In this document: positions 60,939 to 64,000 of the stretch, piece after piece
Layout: each line of letters starts with the position of its first letter
Numbering within the stretch: position 1 is the first letter of the stretch
Assembly (NCBI RefSeq): GCF_029267015.1
Contig: NZ_JARIEA010000086.1
Location: forward strand, 31,211-95,210
Length of the DNA: 64,000 nucleotides
From: Sporosarcina ureae
GTDB taxonomy: Bacteria; Bacillota; Bacilli; Bacillales_A; Planococcaceae
Direction: 5' to 3'
Notes under the pieces: generated by a model
The model's database searches: none
The model's input: the letters and a program-made list of their open reading frames with translations, nothing else
Told to the model about the DNA's origin: nothing
Made by a program: the position numbers and the translations under genes

Positions 60939-61649
60939 ATGAAAATTGAAGTATGGTCGGATTATGTTTGTCCATTTTGTTATATTGGTAAAAGACGTTT
61001 GGAGTATGCCTTAAAACAGTCGGGACTTGACGAAAAAGCGGAGGTTATATTCAAGGCATATCAATTGGATCCAAGTACACCTATCGATTCTGGCCAATCG
61101 ATAGTGGATGGATTAGCCGTTAAATTTAATGTCAGTAAACAAGAAGCAGAAAACATGATGAAGAATATAGAAGAGCAAGCAAAAACAGTGGATCTTCATT
61201 ATCAAGTGGATAAAATGAAAACATCCAATACATTCGATGCACATCGCCTTGCGAAATTCGCAGAAAAGCACGGACTCGAGAAGGAAGTAACAGAGCGGCT
61301 AATGCATAGCTACTTCGTAGAAGGGGAGAGCATCGATACGGAGCCAGTACTCGTAGCGATCGCCACAGAGGCTGGATTGGATGTAGAGAAAACCAAGGCG
61401 ATGCTTCATAGTAATGACTTCTCTAACGAAGTGAAACGCGATATTGAAGAAGCGCAGGAAGTTGGAGTTAAAGGCGTACCGTTCTTTGTTATTAATAGGA
61501 AGTATGCTATAAGCGGCGCACAGCCCACAGAAGCATTTGTCGAAGCGTTAGAAAAGATTGCCGAAGAAGAAGGAATTACGAAACCAACGTTACAAGTACT
61601 AGGCGCGGATCATGGCGGTCAATGTGACGACGATTCTTGTGATATCTAA
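60939..61649 (+). CDS. DsbA-family FrnE-like oxidoreductase
   Basis: Cytosolic thioredoxin-fold protein of 236 residues, with no signal peptide. The active-site CPFC is at residues 11-14 (WSDYVCPFCYIGKRR). An inserted helical domain and the cis-proline region GVKGVPFFVINRKYAISGAQP follow. The tail GGQCDDDSCDI contributes two more cysteines. Family members act in polyketide maturation or disulfide isomerisation; the partner here is unknown. ATG 60939 is about 5 nt after AAAGGTGGGG; the earlier in-frame start lacks a ribosome binding site. Confidence 0.93.
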   Translation: MKIEVWSDYVCPFCYIGKRRLEYALKQSGLDEKAEVIFKAYQLDPSTPIDSGQSIVDGLAVKFNVSKQEAENMMKNIEEQAKTVDLHYQVDKMKTSNTFDAHRLAKFAEKHGLEKEVTERLMHSYFVEGESIDTEPVLVAIATEAGLDVEKTKAMLHSNDFSNEVKRDIEEAQEVGVKGVPFFVINRKYAISGAQPTEAFVEALEKIAEEEGITKPTLQVLGADHGGQCDDDSCDI

Positions 61650-61765
61650 CTTTCTTGAAAAGTAGATAATCTAAAAGGGTATAGTTTACATTCGTGGAGG
61701 ATGTATTTCATTTACGATTAACTAGCACCTTATCCCAAGGTAGTGAGTCCACACTATAATGAAAG

Positions 61766-61817
61766 AAAAGCTTGAAGATATACTCAGAAAAGTTCTCGAG
61801 TTGTCTTCAAGCTTTTA
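61766..61817. terminator. Long-loop terminator between DsbA-like and YceI-like genes
   Basis: AAAAGCTTGAAGA and TCTTCAAGCTTTT form a perfect 13-bp stem around a 24-nt loop. A/T-rich ends could serve both convergent genes. Confidence 0.75.
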
Positions 61818-61827
61818 AAGCAGTGAC

Positions 61828-62373
61828 CTATTCGGGTTGCTGCTGTTTTATATTTTCTTCATCTTTAGAAACTACAATCGTCATTTGAATATCAATTACA
61901 TCGCCGACCATGACACCACCAGCTTCGATTGCGCGATTCCACATTAAACCGAAGTCTTTTCTTTTGATTTCACCCTCGACAAGATAAGTAGCGCCGAATA
62001 TGGTGACTTCTTTGGGAGTGATATAGAATACTGCCCGCTTCGTCGTGTTTTTAACAGTGAGGTCACCGGACATTTGATACTTGCCGTCTGTGTCGTTGTA
62101 AATGGAACGAGAAGTGAAAGTCATTTGTGGAAAGATTTGTGCATCAAAAAAGTCTTTCGAGCATAAATGTAGATCACGGTCTCTATTCTTCGTCTGGATT
62201 GAAGGGACAATTACTTGAAAATTAATCTTGCTCTTTGTTAGATCCGCTATATTCCCTTGTAATTCACCTGAAAACTCTTCAAACGTTCCCGTTACAGTGG
62301 ATACCATCATATGTGGAACTGAAAAGCCGACAGTGGACGCTATGCGATCTACTTTCCATCTATTCACTTTCAC
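61828..62373 (-). CDS. YceI family lipid-binding-like protein
   Basis: A 181-residue protein of the YceI family, a lipocalin-like barrel that binds isoprenoid chains. This copy has no signal peptide, so it is probably cytosolic. Visible blocks are WKVDRIASTVGFSVPHMMVSTV, FPQMTFTSRSIY, GDLTVKNTTKRAVF and KRKDFGLMWNRAIEAGGVMVGD. ATG 62373 follows AAGGAGGAG. The ligand is not known. Confidence 0.93.
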   Translation of the reverse strand: MKVNRWKVDRIASTVGFSVPHMMVSTVTGTFEEFSGELQGNIADLTKSKINFQVIVPSIQTKNRDRDLHLCSKDFFDAQIFPQMTFTSRSIYNDTDGKYQMSGDLTVKNTTKRAVFYITPKEVTIFGATYLVEGEIKRKDFGLMWNRAIEAGGVMVGDVIDIQMTIVVSKDEENIKQQQPE

Positions 62374-62441
62374 TCCTCCTTATGGATATTTAGTTAGCTA
62401 AACTGTAATTGAAATAACTTTGAAAGTCAAAATGAAATACC

Positions 62442-62470
62442 TTGTCAAAAAGGCCGATTGCAAGCATACT
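62442..62470 (+). promoter_or_regulatory. Putative murB promoter
   Basis: TTGTCA (62442-62447) and CATACT (62465-62470) are 17 nt apart, about 65 nt before murB. Confidence 0.5.
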
Positions 62471-62533
62471 AATAGATGGATAAGATTGTTTCCGTAAAAT
62501 TGGAGACACGTATACTGAAAGGACTTGATGTAG

Positions 62534-63454
62534 GTGTCAAAACATCGATGGTTTGAAGAACTTCAAAAGAAAATACAAAGCGGTTGGTTGTTACTTGATG
62601 AACCACTAAACAAATATACGAAAACACGCCTAGGCGGTAAAGCGGATGTCGTTGCCGCGCCTGGCACAATAGAAGAAGTGCAAGCGGTTGTTAGCTATGC
62701 TTACGATCACAATATACCGATTTTATTGCTAGGGAACGGTTCGAATATGGTCGTTCGTGACGGCGGTGTACGAGGAATTGTCATGTATATGGCGAACTTC
62801 AATCATATAAATATTGAAGGTAATAGAATGATAGCGGAAGCTGGTGCTGACATTATTGAAGCCTCTAGGGAAGCGGCAAAAGCCTGCTTAACGGGTCTAG
62901 AGTTTGCGTGTGGAATACCGGGGTCAATCGGTGGTGCCATGGCAATGAACGCAGGTGCATACGGTGGAGAAATCAAAGACATTATTCTTCAAGCAACCGT
63001 AATGGACAGCACAGGAAAGATTTTTGTGCTTTCAAAAGACGAGTTGGAACTAGGGTATCGCAAAAGTATCATTACTACAGAAGGTTATTATGTTTTATCA
63101 GCAGAGTTCGTACTCGCTCAAGGTGAGCAAAAAGATATCGATTCTGTGGTGGCGGACTTAACGTTCCAGCGTGAGTCGAAACAACCTCTCGAATATCCTT
63201 CAGCGGGTAGTGTGTTCAAACGACCACCGGGCTACTTCGCTGGGAAGTTGATCCAGGATAGTGGATTGCAAGGTAAAGGGTTTGGTGGAGCGGAAGTGTC
63301 TACTAAGCATGCGGGATTCATCGTGAATAAGAAAGACGCTACGGCGTCGGATTATATTCGGACGATTGAGATGGTGAAAGCGGAAGTGAAGAAGAATTTC
63401 GGGATTGATCTGGAGATGGAAGTGAAGATCGTCGGGGAAGAGCTTTCGGAATAA
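62534..63454 (+). CDS. murB: MurB, UDP-N-acetylenolpyruvoylglucosamine reductase
   Basis: NADPH-dependent flavoenzyme making UDP-N-acetylmuramate for peptidoglycan. The 306 residues match the type II (Bacillales) form: TKTRLGGKADVV, LLGNGSNMVVRDGG, GIPGSIGGAMAMNAGAYGGE and the catalytic-serine block SAGSVFKRP. GTG 62534 lies 10 nt after AAAGGA; no closer ATG is available. Single gene with terminator. Confidence 0.96.
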   Translation: MSKHRWFEELQKKIQSGWLLLDEPLNKYTKTRLGGKADVVAAPGTIEEVQAVVSYAYDHNIPILLLGNGSNMVVRDGGVRGIVMYMANFNHINIEGNRMIAEAGADIIEASREAAKACLTGLEFACGIPGSIGGAMAMNAGAYGGEIKDIILQATVMDSTGKIFVLSKDELELGYRKSIITTEGYYVLSAEFVLAQGEQKDIDSVVADLTFQRESKQPLEYPSAGSVFKRPPGYFAGKLIQDSGLQGKGFGGAEVSTKHAGFIVNKKDATASDYIRTIEMVKAEVKKNFGIDLEMEVKIVGEELSE

Positions 63455-63468
63455 TAAGGGTTGCACGT

Positions 63469-63516
63469 GCTGTCCAAGATGTCAGGGCTTTACTGACTTC
63501 TTAGGACAGCTTTTTT
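63469..63516 (+). terminator. Terminator after murB
   Basis: GCTGTCC (63469-63475) pairs with GGACAGC (63504-63510), with an inner TGTCAG/CTGAC helix, followed by six T. Confidence 0.9.
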
Positions 63517-63575
63517 ACGTTGGGAATTGGTAGGGAAAGGTGCTATTGATAGGCTGGCGATGGGGGAGGGTAGGG

Positions 63576-63700
63576 GGATTTGCGCTCTAGGCGGACGCGT
63601 TCTGGAGGGGACGCGGTGAGCCGACTGTTCGCTACGCTCTCTTAGTCGTCTCACCTGTCGTCCTGATCCTCCAAGAGTCGCCGCCTGCCGCTCCAATCCC
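63576..63700 (-). repeat. Structured ~125-nt repeat, copy 1
   Basis: Read on the minus strand it matches copy 2 (63856-63989) along its whole length, with shared words GGCGACTC, GGATCAG, CAGGTGAGAC, AGCGA, GGCTCACCGCG and GCGTCC. Its central hairpin is GGTGAG-A-CGACT pairing with AGTCG-G-CTCACC. Outer stems are TTGGAGG/CCTCCAG and AGGCGG/CCGCCT. The GC content is much higher than its surroundings. No protein is supported. Confidence 0.85.
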
Positions 63701-63855
63701 TTGCAATATGAGTGGATAATACTTTTTGTTGCGCATTAAAGTAAGTGTTGTAATAGATTTTGAACTTCAATACTTGAATCTTAATAAGTGAAGACAAAAC
63801 AATAATTCACACACTTTCTACAGAAAGTGATCCCGGTACTCGCACTATCAACGTA
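63701..63855. other. AT-rich spacer between the two structured repeats
   Basis: 155 nt without a gene. A short hairpin ACTTTCT-ACA-GAAAGT lies near 63808-63823. Nothing else was seen. Confidence 0.4.
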
Positions 63856-63989
63856 GGATGGAAGCGGAAGTTGGGGGCGACTCCCGATGGATCAGCCCGA
63901 TCAGGTGAGACAACCAAAAAGGAGCACAGCGACTTGGTTGGCTCACCGCGGGCCCATGGGAAAGCGTCCCCCAACTGGAGCTTCCATCC
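63856..63989 (+). repeat. Structured ~134-nt repeat, copy 2
   Basis: Bounded by GGATGGAAG (63856-63864) and CTTCCATCC (63981-63989), perfect inverted ends. Inside are GTTGGGGG/CCCCCAAC, CCC-ATGG/CCATGGG, and a long central hairpin GGTGAG-A-CAACCAA pairing with TTGGTTG-G-CTCACC. It is in inverted orientation to copy 1. The nested stems suggest an RNA or a DNA hairpin element rather than a gene. Confidence 0.87.
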
Positions 63990-64000
63990 CGAACCACTCA

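Noticed and set aside
61759..61818. 19-codon frame from ATG to TAA overlapping the hairpin after the DsbA-like gene
   Set aside because: No ribosome binding site, and the sequence is explained by the terminator stem.
63490..63696. Minus-strand Arg/Ser-rich open frame of 68 codons at the right end
   Set aside because: It overlaps the structured repeat and the murB terminator, is low-complexity, and is better explained by the GC-rich repeat.

Overview
The window looks like a chromosomal segment of a low-to-moderate GC, endospore-forming Bacillota of the family Planococcaceae, most like Sporosarcina. The reasons are the backbone gene order (ecfA2-ecfT-truA-rplM-rpsI ... cwlD-salA-gerD-kbaA-pdaB-like ... 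tRNAs ... rocF, sigW-rsiW-cdaA-cdaR-glmM), which matches the Bacillus subtilis order, the sporulation and germination genes, and a complete urease cluster. The taxon is inferred from gene content and protein resemblance; no database was searched.

Layout. 1-3150: end of the ECF transporter operon, truA, and the rplM-rpsI ribosomal operon with its own promoter and a probable L13 leader. 3150-15000: accessory genes inserted between rpsI and cwlD. These are ureABCEFGD, a duplicated-domain small protein, a TPP riboswitch with tenA, a DUF3889 exported protein with a possible AUU start, a nitric oxide synthase and HpaB-type monooxygenase pair, a hypothetical protein and a rhodanese. 15000-19000: cwlD, salA, gerD, kbaA and a degenerate pdaB-like gene. 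19100-19860: five tRNA genes (Asn, Thr, Glu, Tyr, Gln) with a repeat-like element between Glu and Tyr. 19955-27800: a PAS-PAS-GGDEF-EAL protein, arginase, the sigW-rsiW pair behind a textbook SigW promoter, then cdaA-cdaR-glmM. 27900-32800: a three-gene phosphorelay and c-di-GMP signalling locus. 32950-46900: mixed metabolic, repair and envelope genes (ytoQ, ywbE, orphan gluconate dehydrogenase subunit 3, putP, quinone reductase, SLH-domain protein, C-S lyase, methyltransferase, nitroreductase, hflX, a lipoprotein). 47000-50820: a Fur-boxed siderophore ABC importer of the YclNOPQ type. 50849-50995: a degenerate 21-bp tandem repeat. 51000-63460: niaP-like transporter, a uracil-DNA-glycosylase-like protein, ABC exporter, 3-methyladenine glycosylase, ykvI, hmp/nsrR, ppaC, a Rieske oxidoreductase, a DsbA-family protein, a YceI-like protein and murB. 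63576-63989: two inverted copies of a structured repeat.

How the genes connect. Arginine and nitrogen chemistry recurs: arginase makes urea, urease splits urea, nitric oxide synthase uses arginine, and PutP imports proline. NO made by NOS would be detoxified by Hmp, whose gene is divergent from the NO sensor NsrR. c-di-GMP (two GGDEF proteins) and c-di-AMP (CdaA) signalling are both present.

The points most worth a second look are the two repeats at the right end, whose stems differ by compensatory changes; two genes for exported proteins whose best ribosome binding site points at an AUU codon; the HPt-REC-GGDEF-REC protein beside a hybrid kinase; the 21-bp tandem array; and the inter-tRNA element. 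I see no CRISPR array, rRNA gene, prophage, transposase or insertion sequence.
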